This document shows, piece by piece, positions 24,354 through 33,846 of a DNA stretch of 64,000 nucleotides. Location of the stretch: assembly GCA_041483675.1 (NCBI GenBank), contig JBGPGE010000003.1, positions 22,849 to 86,848 of the forward strand. The letters are read 5' to 3'. The notes under the pieces were generated by a model, which was not told where the DNA came from, searched no databases, and saw only the letters and a program-made list of their open reading frames with translations. The position numbers were made by a program, and so were the translations under genes. Position 1 is the first letter of the stretch. Every line of letters starts with the position of its first letter. The stretch comes from 2-12-FULL-60-19 sp041483675. Lineage in GTDB: Bacteria > Desulfobacterota > Binatia > UBA9968.

Positions 24354-25811
24354 ATGACGTTGTTTATCTACCTTCGGTTGGGCAATTCCCACCGTAACAT
24401 CCTGCGTTCGGAGCTTTTTCCAACGCTCAGGTCCAATCGCAACTTGCGACTGGTCATTATCTCTCCGCTGGGCGATGAAGGCTATCTCAAGAGCGAGTTT
24501 CAAAGCGAGAACGTGTTCGTCGAGCGGCTGCCGAAAACCCGTCCCGACGGGCTGGAGCGCCAGCTCAAGAAGCTGAAAAACTATATCTGGTTGTCGCACA
24601 ACCCGCCGGAGACGTTTCGCATCCGCCGGGAAAGGACGCGGCGGGAGGGGCTCTCCGGACGTCTACGGGTCGTTTGGGAAGAGAGCGTCGCGGCATTCAT
24701 GAACGGCTTGGGGATTACCGAGAAAACCGTCGACGGATGGGAACTCGCGCTGTTTCGCCGCCGCAAGATCGCGCGCCTGTTCGACCGTTATCGGCCCGAT
24801 GCGGTGTTGTTTACCAAGCTCCATTCCACCAATATCCACGTGGTGAAGGAGGCCAAGAAACGCGACATCGAAGCCGTCTGTTTCGTGGAGGGGTGGGACA
24901 ATCCGACGAGCAAGGGGCCGTTTTCGGTCGAGCCGGACCATGTCCTCGTCTGGAACGAGTGCATGAAGCGGGAAATCGTCGAGCACCACCGCTTTCCGGC
25001 GGAGAAAATCGACGTCGTGGGGGTGCCGCAGTTCGATTTTTATTATGACCGCTCGAAGTTTTGCGGCCGGGAAGAGTTTTTTCGTAAACACGGATTCGAT
25101 CCGACCCGGAAGCTGATCGCCTACTGCGTCGCGGGCGGCACGATCGCGCGGAGCGAGCCGCTGATCATCGACATGCTCTATCGGGCGATGATGGAGGGGC
25201 GGGTGAAATCGCCGGCGCAGCTTCTGGTCAGGCTCCATCCCACGACCCACGGAGACTATCTGAAAGAATTCGACCGGTTCAAGGGGCTGCCGCACTTGAT
25301 CCTGCAGCCCGCGGGGCGGGTGGCGAAGATTCAGGACGGCTGGGATCCCTCCCAGCAGGACATGATGCGCTTGGCGGAAACCATGATCCATTCGAACGTC
25401 GTGATCAACGTCGCTTCGACGATTTCGCTCGACGCGATCGCTTTCGACACCCCGGTGGTCGGTATCGCGTTCGAAGGGGACGGGCCGCACGATTATCTGG
25501 ATTCTTACCGCCGTTACTACGACTATACGCACTTCAACCCGGTGTTGCGCAACGGCGGGCTTCGGCTCGCCGGCAGCCTGGCGGAATTGATCGACCACGT
25601 GAATCGGTATCTCGACGATCCGTCGCTGGATGCGGAGGGGAGGGCGCGGGTGAGGAAAGAACAGATGTACGCGCTGGACGGGAAGTCGGCAAGGCGAGCG
25701 GGCGAAGCGATTCTCAAGGCGCTCGGGCTCAGACCGGGCGTCGCCGAGGCTCAGCTTCGGGGGGATTTGGCGATTGCGCCAGCGAAACTTGAGTCCCCTT
25801 CGGAGGCGTAA
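24354..25811 (+). CDS. GT-B fold surface-polysaccharide transferase-like protein
   Basis: A 485-residue soluble protein. AVCFVEGWDNPTSKGPFSVEPDHVLVWNECMKREIVEHHRFPAEKIDVVGVPQFDFYY resembles the mid-region of CDP-glycerol glycerophosphotransferase-like and related GT-B proteins. ASTISLDAIAFDTPVVGIAFEGDGPHDY resembles their C-terminal donor-binding stretch. No membrane segments are seen. I would not name a donor: polysaccharide glycosyltransferase or polyol-phosphate transferase are both possible. It is followed after 7 bp by a GT2 gene, and it has a long antisense ORF that is a composition artefact. Confidence 0.65.
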   Translation: MTLFIYLRLGNSHRNILRSELFPTLRSNRNLRLVIISPLGDEGYLKSEFQSENVFVERLPKTRPDGLERQLKKLKNYIWLSHNPPETFRIRRERTRREGLSGRLRVVWEESVAAFMNGLGITEKTVDGWELALFRRRKIARLFDRYRPDAVLFTKLHSTNIHVVKEAKKRDIEAVCFVEGWDNPTSKGPFSVEPDHVLVWNECMKREIVEHHRFPAEKIDVVGVPQFDFYYDRSKFCGREEFFRKHGFDPTRKLIAYCVAGGTIARSEPLIIDMLYRAMMEGRVKSPAQLLVRLHPTTHGDYLKEFDRFKGLPHLILQPAGRVAKIQDGWDPSQQDMMRLAETMIHSNVVINVASTISLDAIAFDTPVVGIAFEGDGPHDYLDSYRRYYDYTHFNPVLRNGGLRLAGSLAELIDHVNRYLDDPSLDAEGRARVRKEQMYALDGKSARRAGEAILKALGLRPGVAEAQLRGDLAIAPAKLESPSEA

Positions 25812-25818
25812 TATTTCT

Positions 25819-26736
25819 GTGAATGCGAGAGAATATTGTGTATCCGTGGCTATCGCCACCAAAGGGCGCATCGAGGGGCTGGACCGGCTCTTGCGCACGC
25901 TTTCGGAGGACGAGGCCCGCGAGGAGATTCCTCATGAGATTTTAGTCGGCAACAACGCGCCCGACGAGGCGGCCGCTCGCGCGGTCGAGGAGACGGTGCG
26001 AAAGTATTCGGGGCGGCCGAATTCCGCCCTGCGCTCGTCCCGCGAGCCGGTGCCGGGCAAATGCCTCACTTTGAATCGTCTCCTGCCGATCGCCAAAGGG
26101 GAGATCCTTGCCTACCTGGACGACGACGTTGAAGTCGCGCCGGGCTGGCTCAGGGCGACGCGCGATTTTTTCGTTCAGCATCCCTACGAGGTGATGCAGG
26201 GCCGTATTCTTTTTCCGCCGGCGATCAAGGACGATCCCGAGTTCCTGAAAGCCTGGAACCGCTATCGCACGATCATGTACGTGAATTTCGGGGACGAGGT
26301 GAAGCAAATCCGCGACCTCACGGGCGCCAATATGGCGGTCAGGCGGGAGGTTTTCGACAAGGTCGGCCTGTTCGACGAGCGCATCGGTCCGGGACAGTCC
26401 GGTACCTCGATGGATGTAGAATTCGGCCAGCGGGTCATGCGCATGGGACTCCGCATCGGCTACGCGCCGGCCTCGATCGTCTACCACGACATCGACTGGT
26501 CGCGGTTTACCGAGGAATATTTCCGTTCGCGTCACGAACAGCAGGGCCGGAGCCGTCTGATCTACAAGAACAGCTCGATGGCGGCGATTGTCGCAGATCT
26601 CACTCGTTCGCTGCTTTCGCTCGGGTGGTATTCCCTGTTTTACAACGAGCGTAAGCGATACCGATCTCTGGGAAGAACCTATCATTATCGAGCCATGCTG
26701 AAGGAAAAGATGGGACGCCTATGCGAGTCTGCCTGA
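25819..26736 (+). CDS. GT2 family glycosyltransferase
   Basis: A 305-residue GT-A enzyme with YCVSVAIATKGRIEGLDRLLRTL at the start, ILAYLDDDVEVAPGWLRA as the DXD region and LTGANMAVRREVFDKVGLFDERIGPGQSGTSMDVEFGQRV in the acceptor half. It resembles the N-glycosyltransferase/rhamnosyltransferase-like GT2 group that uses a DDD metal site. GTG 25819 is preferred; GGAGG lies 12 bp upstream. Its end overlaps the radical SAM gene by 16 bp. Confidence 0.87.
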   Translation: MNAREYCVSVAIATKGRIEGLDRLLRTLSEDEAREEIPHEILVGNNAPDEAAARAVEETVRKYSGRPNSALRSSREPVPGKCLTLNRLLPIAKGEILAYLDDDVEVAPGWLRATRDFFVQHPYEVMQGRILFPPAIKDDPEFLKAWNRYRTIMYVNFGDEVKQIRDLTGANMAVRREVFDKVGLFDERIGPGQSGTSMDVEFGQRVMRMGLRIGYAPASIVYHDIDWSRFTEEYFRSRHEQQGRSRLIYKNSSMAAIVADLTRSLLSLGWYSLFYNERKRYRSLGRTYHYRAMLKEKMGRLCESA

Positions 26737-28193
26737 TTTTCCCGAAATCCACATTTTTAGAAGACCCGATGGTGTTTCCACCTCTGGGTCTCTGGTGGCT
26801 CTGGTCGGTGCTGGAAAAGGCCGGCCATGAAGTCGCGTTCATCGACATGTCGGAGCACAACCTCGATACGAGCGAGGTTCCGCGCGGCTTTGACGCCTAT
26901 CTGGTTTCGGGGACCTCGCCCCAAGGCCGGGAGATAAGAAAGCTCGGAGTAGAGTGTCGCAACCGTGGAGTGCCGGCGATCCTGGGCGGCCCCCATGCGA
27001 CCAACTATCCTCGCGACTGTCGAAAGTATTTTCCGCTGGTTGTCCGTAGGGAAGGCGAGAGCGCCGTGCTGAAGGCCCTGGAGCGCGTGCAGCGCGGCGC
27101 GGCGCTCGAGTATCTCTCGGACGAGGATCTGGTGAGAGTGCGAATGGGCGAAAAGCCCGCTTTGGAAAAATGCCAGCGCGGCGTGATCGAGGACGCCTTC
27201 ATCGGCGACCTGGGCACGGTCCCGATACCGAATCGCACTTACGCCGGACACTATCATTATTATCTTGCGGACGAGAACGGCGTCAAGCGGCGGGGAACCA
27301 GCATGTTTACCTCGCGCGGCTGTCCGAAGCGCTGCGATTTTTGCGACTCGCCCAACCTGTGGTCGCGCGTCGTTCGCAATACGCCGGTTACCAGGGTCGC
27401 CGAGGAATTCGCTCAGATCAAAGCATTGGGGCTGGACGCCATTCAGTTCTACGACGACATCCTGCCGATCAATCCGCGCCGGGTCGCCGAGATCTGCGGC
27501 CATCTCAAGCGCTACGGGTTTATCTGGAGATGTTTCTGCCGCGTCGATATCATCACGAAGCACGGCGGCAAGGACTACCTTAAGTTCATGTACGACCATG
27601 GGCTGCGGGAGGTCCTGATCGGCGCCGAGTCCGGCTCGCAGACGATCCTCAACAACATTCACAAAGAGACGACGGTCGAGCAGAACGCCAATGTCCTCCA
27701 GTGGTGCGACGAGGTCGGGATACGGTGCAAGCTGTCTTTCATCGTCGGACTCCCGGGCGAAACGCGAGAGACCCTGGAGGAGACGCGAAAGTTTCTCCGT
27801 ACGCACCTGATCCAGGCGTCGCGCAGGATGCCGCACAAAGTCGATCTCTGCTCGTATATCCCGATGGCGGGAACACCGATCTACAAAGCCGTGATGCGCC
27901 GGCAGGACGACAGCCTGGATGGGGGAGAGGAGTTCGACAGCTACGGCTATCATCCGGGGGAAAACGTCTCCGATTTCGATCTGCGGTGGAATGTCGATGC
28001 CGCGCTGATGGATAATTTTTTCTACGAACCGGACAGCCTCGACGGCCATTTGGCCCCCGACGAGATTTTCTACAAAGGAAGGGCCGGCGCCGTGCGCCAG
28101 ATCGTCTCCACTTCGAGTATAACCCGGGAAGAGCTGCAAAAGGCCCGCGATGAGATGGAAGCCGAGGTGCGGGCTGCGGGAATCTCATACTGA
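26721..28193 (+). CDS. B12-binding-domain-like radical SAM protein
   Basis: A 490-residue protein. Residues 1-130 resemble a cobalamin-binding Rossmann domain (CLIFPKSTFLEDPMVFPPLGLWWLWSVLEKAGHEV, ILGGPHATNYP), though the DxHxxG cobalamin-ligand motif is not apparent. The radical SAM core follows, with the 4Fe-4S motif CPKRCDFC at 201-208, FYDDILPINPRR, GAESGSQTILNNIHKETT and IVGLPGET. The neighbours on both sides are glycosyltransferases (16-bp overlap upstream), so it likely performs C-methylation, dehydration or epimerisation of a sugar or lipid. The exact reaction is unknown. Confidence 0.85.
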   Translation: MRVCLIFPKSTFLEDPMVFPPLGLWWLWSVLEKAGHEVAFIDMSEHNLDTSEVPRGFDAYLVSGTSPQGREIRKLGVECRNRGVPAILGGPHATNYPRDCRKYFPLVVRREGESAVLKALERVQRGAALEYLSDEDLVRVRMGEKPALEKCQRGVIEDAFIGDLGTVPIPNRTYAGHYHYYLADENGVKRRGTSMFTSRGCPKRCDFCDSPNLWSRVVRNTPVTRVAEEFAQIKALGLDAIQFYDDILPINPRRVAEICGHLKRYGFIWRCFCRVDIITKHGGKDYLKFMYDHGLREVLIGAESGSQTILNNIHKETTVEQNANVLQWCDEVGIRCKLSFIVGLPGETRETLEETRKFLRTHLIQASRRMPHKVDLCSYIPMAGTPIYKAVMRRQDDSLDGGEEFDSYGYHPGENVSDFDLRWNVDAALMDNFFYEPDSLDGHLAPDEIFYKGRAGAVRQIVSTSSITREELQKARDEMEAEVRAAGISY

Positions 28194-28276
28194 ACCCTCT
28201 GGCGAGCGCGGTGGCGGCCACTGGGTGTCGTGCGAGGCTTGCCAAGCGGTGCTACCCGCTCATACTTACATAACCG

Positions 28277-29176
28277 ATGAAGGAACAGAGGATCAGCGTT
28301 GTCGTCCCGACGCGAAATCGCCGCGACAGCCTCCAGAGACTGCTTTCCAGCTTACGGCAAACGCGCGGTCTGGCAAAAATCGCGCTGGAGGTGATCGTCG
28401 TGGACAACGGCTCTACGGACGGCACGGCGGACTACCTCAAGAAAGCGAGCGCGGAATGGCCGCTGCTCCGAGGAATATTCGAAGAGAGGGCGGGCAAAAA
28501 TTTCGCGCTCAATAAAGGCATCCGCGAGGCTAGGGGTGAGATCCTTTGTCTGATGGACGACGATATCGTGCTGGATACGGGATGGCTGGAGGCGCTGGTC
28601 GAAGATTACGCGACGACCCGATACGATGCGCTGCAACCTCGAGTCCTTCCGGGCACCGATCCGGAGGGAAAGCCGGCGGACCTGAGCCGCCTTCACGAGT
28701 ACAACATTCCGATCGTGGACTACGGCGACTCGATCAGGGATCGGCGGGGCCTCACCGGCGTCATCATGTCGTTCAGGCGACGCGTCATCGAGAAAGCCGG
28801 GTCGTTTGATGAAAGGCTTCCGGCGCTGGGATATCACGGAGACACGGATCTTTCCCGACGCATTCGTGGAGCAGGCTTTTCCATCGGCTACACGCCGCAC
28901 GTCGTCGCGTACCACGAGCTAAACCCGAATCGCTATGGGATCCGTTATGCCCGCCTGTTCCAATATCGAAAAGGCGTGAGCCGCAGTCTCTATGCGCGGG
29001 ATTCCATCTGGTTCAACGTTATCCCGAACCTGCTGGCGAATATCCCGCGTTATGTCTATTATCGCGCCGCGGGGAATGCGCGGAAGATCTACAAAACAGA
29101 GATGCGCATCATGAAATACTGGGGTTACCTCGCGGGAAGACTGCAGCGCGCGATCGGCAAAGAGCCATGGAAATAG
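28277..29176 (+). CDS. GT2 family glycosyltransferase
   Basis: A 299-residue GT-A enzyme with ISVVVPTRNRRDSLQRLLSSL, VIVVDNGSTDGTADYL, ILCLMDDDIVLDTGW as the metal site and LTGVIMSFRRRVIEKAGSFDERLPALGYHGDTDLSRRI. It is close in layout to the GT2 gene at 25819, both with a DDD site. It overlaps the following GT2 gene by 10 bp. An 83-bp gap without recognisable signals separates it from the radical SAM gene. Confidence 0.92.
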   Translation: MKEQRISVVVPTRNRRDSLQRLLSSLRQTRGLAKIALEVIVVDNGSTDGTADYLKKASAEWPLLRGIFEERAGKNFALNKGIREARGEILCLMDDDIVLDTGWLEALVEDYATTRYDALQPRVLPGTDPEGKPADLSRLHEYNIPIVDYGDSIRDRRGLTGVIMSFRRRVIEKAGSFDERLPALGYHGDTDLSRRIRGAGFSIGYTPHVVAYHELNPNRYGIRYARLFQYRKGVSRSLYARDSIWFNVIPNLLANIPRYVYYRAAGNARKIYKTEMRIMKYWGYLAGRLQRAIGKEPWK

Positions 29177-30075
29177 CCTCGCAGAACAAAAGTCCCGCCG
29201 TTTCCGTCGTCGTCGCCACATTTAATCGAGCGCAACTTCTTCCCAAGACGATCGACAGTCTGCTCCGCCAGAGCTTCAAGGATTTCGAGCTGATCGTGGT
29301 GGACGACGGCTCGACGGACTCTACCGCCGATCTGCTTAAAGGCTACGGCGACCGCGTGCGATTTTTCCGCCAGGAAAATCGCGGGCCATCGGCCGCGCGC
29401 AATCTCGGCGTGCGCCAGGCGCGGGGGGGGTGGATCGCGTTCCAGGACTCCGATGACGTGAGCGCGCCGGACCATCTCCAGTCGCTCTTCGACTTCGCCC
29501 AAATGCGCCTCGACCACGCGCTGATTTTCGCCAACGGCGGTTATCTCGCCGGCCCGCAGCACGACCGGGAGACGATCATTCCGGCGGCCAAGTCGCGACG
29601 GCTCGCCGCGCACGGCGTGTCGCTTAAGGACCTTTTCGACAAGAGTATTTTTCGCCTGCAGGCGTCGCTCATTCGAAAATCCACGCTGGAGGCTGTTGGG
29701 GGCTTCGACGAGAGCATTCGCGTCGGCGAGGATCTCGATCTGGCGATGAGGATTTGGCTCAGCTACCCCGTGGCCTATTTGGATAAGGTCGTGTTTTTTT
29801 ATCGCCGCCACGAAGGCAACCTCGTGGGCGACAGCGAGCTACGGCTGACGGACAACATCCGGGTGATCGAGAAGCTGGCGCGCGAGTTCCCGCGGGCACG
29901 CGAGATCCTCGGTCCGGCCAGGATTGCGCGGCGGACCGCCTATCGCTATTATCGGCTCGCTAAGAGCTGCTGGAAACGCGGCGAGCGGGAGAAGGCGCGG
30001 CGGGCGATCCGGCAGGCGGTTTCGCTGCGGCCCCTGGCCCTGAAGTACCGCTATTACCGGTCGGTGTGGGTCTAA
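29167..30075 (+). CDS. GT2 family glycosyltransferase
   Basis: A 302-residue GT-A enzyme with VSVVVATFNRAQLLPKTIDSLLRQSFKDFELIVVDDGSTDSTADLL at the N-terminus. The metal site reads FQDSDD rather than LDADD. RVGEDLDLAMRIWLSYPVAYLDKVVFFYRRHEGNL is the acceptor-side ED region. The C-terminal 60 residues are basic and helical. It lies between two other GT2 genes, so it is probably one step in building the repeat unit or outer core. Confidence 0.92.
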   Translation: MEIASQNKSPAVSVVVATFNRAQLLPKTIDSLLRQSFKDFELIVVDDGSTDSTADLLKGYGDRVRFFRQENRGPSAARNLGVRQARGGWIAFQDSDDVSAPDHLQSLFDFAQMRLDHALIFANGGYLAGPQHDRETIIPAAKSRRLAAHGVSLKDLFDKSIFRLQASLIRKSTLEAVGGFDESIRVGEDLDLAMRIWLSYPVAYLDKVVFFYRRHEGNLVGDSELRLTDNIRVIEKLAREFPRAREILGPARIARRTAYRYYRLAKSCWKRGEREKARRAIRQAVSLRPLALKYRYYRSVWV

Positions 30076-30080
30076 TTTCC

Positions 30081-30869
30081 ATGTCCCCTGCGAAGCTGGA
30101 AATCTCCGCGATCGTCGTCTGCTTCAACGAAGAGGCAAACATCGGGCGCTGTCTCGAAAGCCTCAAATGGTGCGATGAGATCGTCGTGGTCGATTCCTTC
30201 AGCACCGACCGGACGGTCGAGATCTGCCGCCGCTACACCGACCGGGTGATTCAACGGCCCTGGGCGGGCTATCGCGATCAGAAAGCTTTCGCTCACTCGC
30301 AGGCGTCGAAGGAATGGGTCTTTCTGGTCGATTCCGATGAGCAGGTCTCCCCTGAATTGAAGGAAGAGATTTCTTCTGCTTTGGCTCATGCCGATGGCGG
30401 TGTCGATGCGTTCGCCGCGCCCCGTCTGGTTCATTATCTCGGCCGATGGTGGTGGAACGGCGGCTGGTATCCGGACTACGATATTAGGATTTTCCGGCGC
30501 GAGCGGGCGCGCTGGGGCGGGAACGATCCGCATGAAAAAATTCTGGTCGATGGCGCGGTGCGGCGGCTGAAACATCCGTTGTTCCACTATTCGTATCGCG
30601 ACGTGGCCGACCATTGGCAACGCATCAATCGCTTCACCACCATCTCGTCGGCTGAGTTGCAGGCCGCCGGAAAACGGTGGAAGTGGATCGACAATCTGCT
30701 GCGGCCTCCGTTCCGCTTCTTGCGCTCCTATGTGTTGAAACGCGGCTTTCTCGAAGGCTTTCCCGGATTTTTCGTCTGCGCCACGGCGGCGATTTACGTA
30801 TTTCTCAAATATGCTAAGCTCAGGGAACTCGAGCTGAAGCCGCGGGAAAGCGGGCACAGTGGATCGTGA
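30081..30869 (+). CDS. WaaE-like LPS-core glycosyltransferase (GT2)
   Basis: A 262-residue protein with the full WaaE/KdtX signature: ISAIVVCFNEEANIGRCLESLKWCDEIVVVDSFSTDRTVEI, then WAGYRDQKAFAHSQASKEWVFLVDSDEQVSPELKEEI with an intact DSDE site, and PDYDIRIFRRERARWGGNDPHEKI. A C-terminal hydrophobic stretch may anchor it to the membrane. Enzymes of this type add glucose to heptose I of the core. ATG 30081 is 5 bp after the preceding stop. It is the intact counterpart of the degenerate protein at 6408. Confidence 0.9.
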   Translation: MSPAKLEISAIVVCFNEEANIGRCLESLKWCDEIVVVDSFSTDRTVEICRRYTDRVIQRPWAGYRDQKAFAHSQASKEWVFLVDSDEQVSPELKEEISSALAHADGGVDAFAAPRLVHYLGRWWWNGGWYPDYDIRIFRRERARWGGNDPHEKILVDGAVRRLKHPLFHYSYRDVADHWQRINRFTTISSAELQAAGKRWKWIDNLLRPPFRFLRSYVLKRGFLEGFPGFFVCATAAIYVFLKYAKLRELELKPRESGHSGS

Positions 30870-31965
30870 ACGGAGGCCTCTCCGAATCCTTCACATCGAT
30901 CCCGAAAGGGCGTGGGGAGGCGGGGAGCGGCAGGTGATGGGGCTGTTGAGCCACCTGTCCCGCTGGGGACATGAGAATCATCTCCTTTGCCATCCGGATT
31001 CGCCGCTTGAGCAGGCGGCGCGGCGAATCGAGGTTCGGACATCGCCGATCGGAATCCGCAACGAGATCGACCTGCGGGCCGTCGTTCCGTTGAGGCGGCT
31101 GCTTAGGGTCGGGGGATACGACATTCTCCATTTTCATACCAAGCGGGCGCATGCTTTGTCGTTCTGGCTTGGGCGGCCGGCTGGAGGATTGCGGCGCGTG
31201 GTCACGCGCCGCATGGATTATCCGATGCGGCGCAACTGGTACGAGCGCGCTCTTTATAACCGGAAAGTGGACGGCGTGATCGCCATATCGGAGAAGATCG
31301 CGGCGCTGTTGATCGAGGGCGGCGTCGCCAGAAAAAAGATCCGCGTGATCTACAGCGGCGTCGATATCGCTTTCTTCGACAATCGGAGCGAGTCAACGGA
31401 ACGAGATAGCGCGCCGGTGGTCGGCATGGTGGCGGCGCTGGAAGAGAGAAAGGGCCATCGTTTTCTGTTCGAGGCGGCGGCGGAGCTGAAGCGGGGGGGG
31501 GATCGGTTGCATTACAAAATCGCCGGCGACGGGCCTGAGCTGGAAAAGTTGCGTGCGCTGGCGGCAGCGCTGGGCCTGCAAGCGGAGATCGAGTTCGTGG
31601 GGTTCGTTTCCGACGTGGCGGCGTTCTTAGCTTCCATCGACCTTTTTGTCCTGCCGTCGCTGTTCGAAGGGCTGGGCGTCGCGGCGCTGGAGGCGATGGC
31701 GGCGGGAAAGCCGGTCATCGCGACAGAGGTCGGCGGCTTGAGCGAGCTGGTCGAAGATCGCCGCACGGGTCTGCTGGTTCCACCGGGGGATGCTCATGCT
31801 CTGGCGCGGGCGATTCACGAGCTGGTCTCGCAGGACGACCTGATGCGCGAGCTGGGCGAGAACGGCAGGCGGCGGGTCGCCGAGCGGTTTACGATGGAGC
31901 GGATGGCGCGGCAAAACGAGGCCTATTATTACGAGTTGCTTGCGGCGCCGGGAACGGCCCGGTGA
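30859..31965 (+). CDS. GT4 glycosyltransferase
   Basis: A 368-residue GT-B enzyme. ILHIDPERAWGGGERQVMGLLSHLSRWGHE has the GGGE loop, IRVIYSGVDIAFF the domain hinge, and PSLFEGLGVAALEAMAAGKPVIATEVGGLSELV the E-x7-E motif. The start is GTG 30859, inside the end of the WaaE-like gene (11-bp overlap). It is the last glycosyltransferase before rfaE1 and the housekeeping genes. Confidence 0.9.
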   Translation: MDRERRPLRILHIDPERAWGGGERQVMGLLSHLSRWGHENHLLCHPDSPLEQAARRIEVRTSPIGIRNEIDLRAVVPLRRLLRVGGYDILHFHTKRAHALSFWLGRPAGGLRRVVTRRMDYPMRRNWYERALYNRKVDGVIAISEKIAALLIEGGVARKKIRVIYSGVDIAFFDNRSESTERDSAPVVGMVAALEERKGHRFLFEAAAELKRGGDRLHYKIAGDGPELEKLRALAAALGLQAEIEFVGFVSDVAAFLASIDLFVLPSLFEGLGVAALEAMAAGKPVIATEVGGLSELVEDRRTGLLVPPGDAHALARAIHELVSQDDLMRELGENGRRRVAERFTMERMARQNEAYYYELLAAPGTAR

Positions 31966-31984
31966 AAACAAAGGGAGGGTGCGC

Positions 31985-32980
31985 GTGGCGGCGAGTGTGA
32001 ACCGATTGTGGGCGCTGTTGGGGAGATTCTCCCGCCGTCGCCTGATGGTGGTGGGCGATTTGATGCTGGACCGCTTCATTTGGGGCGAGGTCGACCGCAT
32101 CTCGCCCGAGGCGCCCGTGCCGGTGTTGCGCGTGACGTCGGAGAGCTTTCGTCTGGGCGGCGCGGCGAACGTGGCGCACAATATCAGGACGCTCGGCGGG
32201 AGCGTCAGTGTGGCAGGCATCGTGGGGCCCGATCGCATGGGACGCATGCTGCTTCAGCAGTTGCGCGATATCGGCGTTCCTACGACCGGCGTGTTCTTAG
32301 AGTCCGGCTTTCAGACGATCCAGAAGACGCGCGTGATCGCGCATCCGCGCAATCAACAGATCGTCCGTCTGGATCGGGAAAATCACGCCGGAGCGCGGCG
32401 GCCGATGCGTGACCGGATTCGCCGCTTTGTCGGCCGGCAGCTTGCGCGCTGCGACGGCGTCGTGATCTCCGATTACGGCAAGGGCGTGATCCACGGAGAG
32501 CTGCTGGAAATGGTCGCAGGGCTGGCGCAGGAGAAAAATCTGCTCTGTGTCGTCGATCCGAAGAAGGAGAATTTCAAGGCCTATCGCGGCGCGAGCCTGG
32601 TGACGCCCAATCTGGACGAGGCGGCGCAGGCGTCCGGGATCGAGATCACGGACGACGCGTCGCTGCTCGCGGCGGGCCGCAGGCTGCTCGAGCTTTGGCA
32701 GACCAAAGCGGTGTTGATCACGCGGGGCTCGCGCGGGATGAGCCTGTTCCGCCCAGGAAGGGAAGTGCGGCACTTTTCCACCGAGCCGCGGGAAATTTTC
32801 GACGTGACCGGCGCCGGCGATACGGTTGTGGCCGCGATCGCTCTGGCGCTCGCGAGCGGGTCGACCTATGAAGAGGCGGCCACGATCGGCAACCTGGCGG
32901 GCGGACTCGTCGGTCGGGAGGTCGGGCCGGTCGCGGTGGCGCTCGGGGATCTCAAACTGGCGGTGCGGGGGCAAAGATGA
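31985..32980 (+). CDS. rfaE1: D-glycero-beta-D-manno-heptose-7-phosphate kinase
   Basis: A 331-residue PfkB-family kinase that makes heptose 1,7-bisphosphate in the ADP-heptose pathway. Motifs: LMVVGDLMLDRFIWGEVDRISPEAPVPVLRV at the N-terminus, LGGAANVAHNIRTLGG, VVISDYGKGVIH, and DVTGAGDTVVAAIALALA with the catalytic Asp. The length equals the kinase domain of HldE alone, so the adenylyltransferase half is separate (gene at 37572, minus). GTG 31985 has GGGAGGG about 5 bp upstream. yicC overlaps its end by 4 bp. Confidence 0.93.
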   Translation: MAASVNRLWALLGRFSRRRLMVVGDLMLDRFIWGEVDRISPEAPVPVLRVTSESFRLGGAANVAHNIRTLGGSVSVAGIVGPDRMGRMLLQQLRDIGVPTTGVFLESGFQTIQKTRVIAHPRNQQIVRLDRENHAGARRPMRDRIRRFVGRQLARCDGVVISDYGKGVIHGELLEMVAGLAQEKNLLCVVDPKKENFKAYRGASLVTPNLDEAAQASGIEITDDASLLAAGRRLLELWQTKAVLITRGSRGMSLFRPGREVRHFSTEPREIFDVTGAGDTVVAAIALALASGSTYEEAATIGNLAGGLVGREVGPVAVALGDLKLAVRGQR

Positions 32981-33846
32981 AGAGCATGACGGGATACGGC
33001 GAAGCGGCGGCCCAGGGGCGCTGGGCCCGGGTCGTGGCGCAACTCAGAACGGTCAACCATCGGAGCCTCGACCTCCAGCCGCGCCTGCCGCGGGAGTATC
33101 TCGCGTTGGAGGAGGAGATCCGTAAACGCGTGCGGGAGCGGATTTCGCGGGGCAGGGTGGAGCTGTTCGTTACGCGCTCCCTGATTCACGGCCACAACCG
33201 CACGATCGAGCTTGACGAAGCGCTGCTCAGGCAGTATCTCCAGTCGTTCCGGCGCGCGCAGCGGAAGTTCGGCCTTAAAGGACAGGTGGATATCTCGCTC
33301 TGCGCTTCTCTGCCCGAGCTCTTCCGGGTGAAGGAGGCGGAGGCCGGCGGCGATGACGAGGCGCCGTTGGTTTTTAAGGCGCTCAGCGGCGCGCTCGCCG
33401 ATCTCGAACGCTCGCGGCGGCGCGAAGGCCGGCAGCTTCAGTTGGATATTTTGAGCCAGGTGCGCCATTTGCGCGGCGTGAGCGCGGCCTTGATCAAGGA
33501 GGCGGGTGAGATCGAAACGCGCAACAAGCAGACACTCGCCCTGCGGTCGGCGGCGCAGCCTGGGGCGACATCGACTTTCAACGGCGCGCCGGAGAACGAA
33601 AGTTGGGGCTTTAAGGGCGACATCCACGAAGAGGTGGTCAGGCTCAAAGCCCACGTCGAAGAGTTAGGCCGGCTGGCGCGGAGCCGTGAGCCGGTCGGCA
33701 AACGGGTCGAGTTCTTGCTGCAAGAGATCCTCCGCGAGCTAAATACAGTGGGCTCCAAGGCGCCGCATATGGCGGCGGTCCAGTGGGTCGTGGCGGGGAA
33801 GGAGCGGGTGGAGCAGATCCGCGAACAGGCCCACAATATAGAATAA
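32977..33846 (+). CDS. yicC: YicC family endoribonuclease
   Basis: A 289-residue protein of the YicC/YloC family. The N-terminal MKSMTGYGEA and EIRTVNHR-like segment (here AQLRTVNHRSLDLQPRLP), RVRERISRGRVEL, and the C-terminal DUF1732 region KRVEFLLQEILRELNTVGSKA are diagnostic. YicC proteins act as oligomeric RNases. The gene overlaps rfaE1 by 4 bp (ATGA) and shares one base with gmk (TAATG), preserving the widespread yicC-gmk order. Confidence 0.95.
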   Translation: MKSMTGYGEAAAQGRWARVVAQLRTVNHRSLDLQPRLPREYLALEEEIRKRVRERISRGRVELFVTRSLIHGHNRTIELDEALLRQYLQSFRRAQRKFGLKGQVDISLCASLPELFRVKEAEAGGDDEAPLVFKALSGALADLERSRRREGRQLQLDILSQVRHLRGVSAALIKEAGEIETRNKQTLALRSAAQPGATSTFNGAPENESWGFKGDIHEEVVRLKAHVEELGRLARSREPVGKRVEFLLQEILRELNTVGSKAPHMAAVQWVVAGKERVEQIREQAHNIE

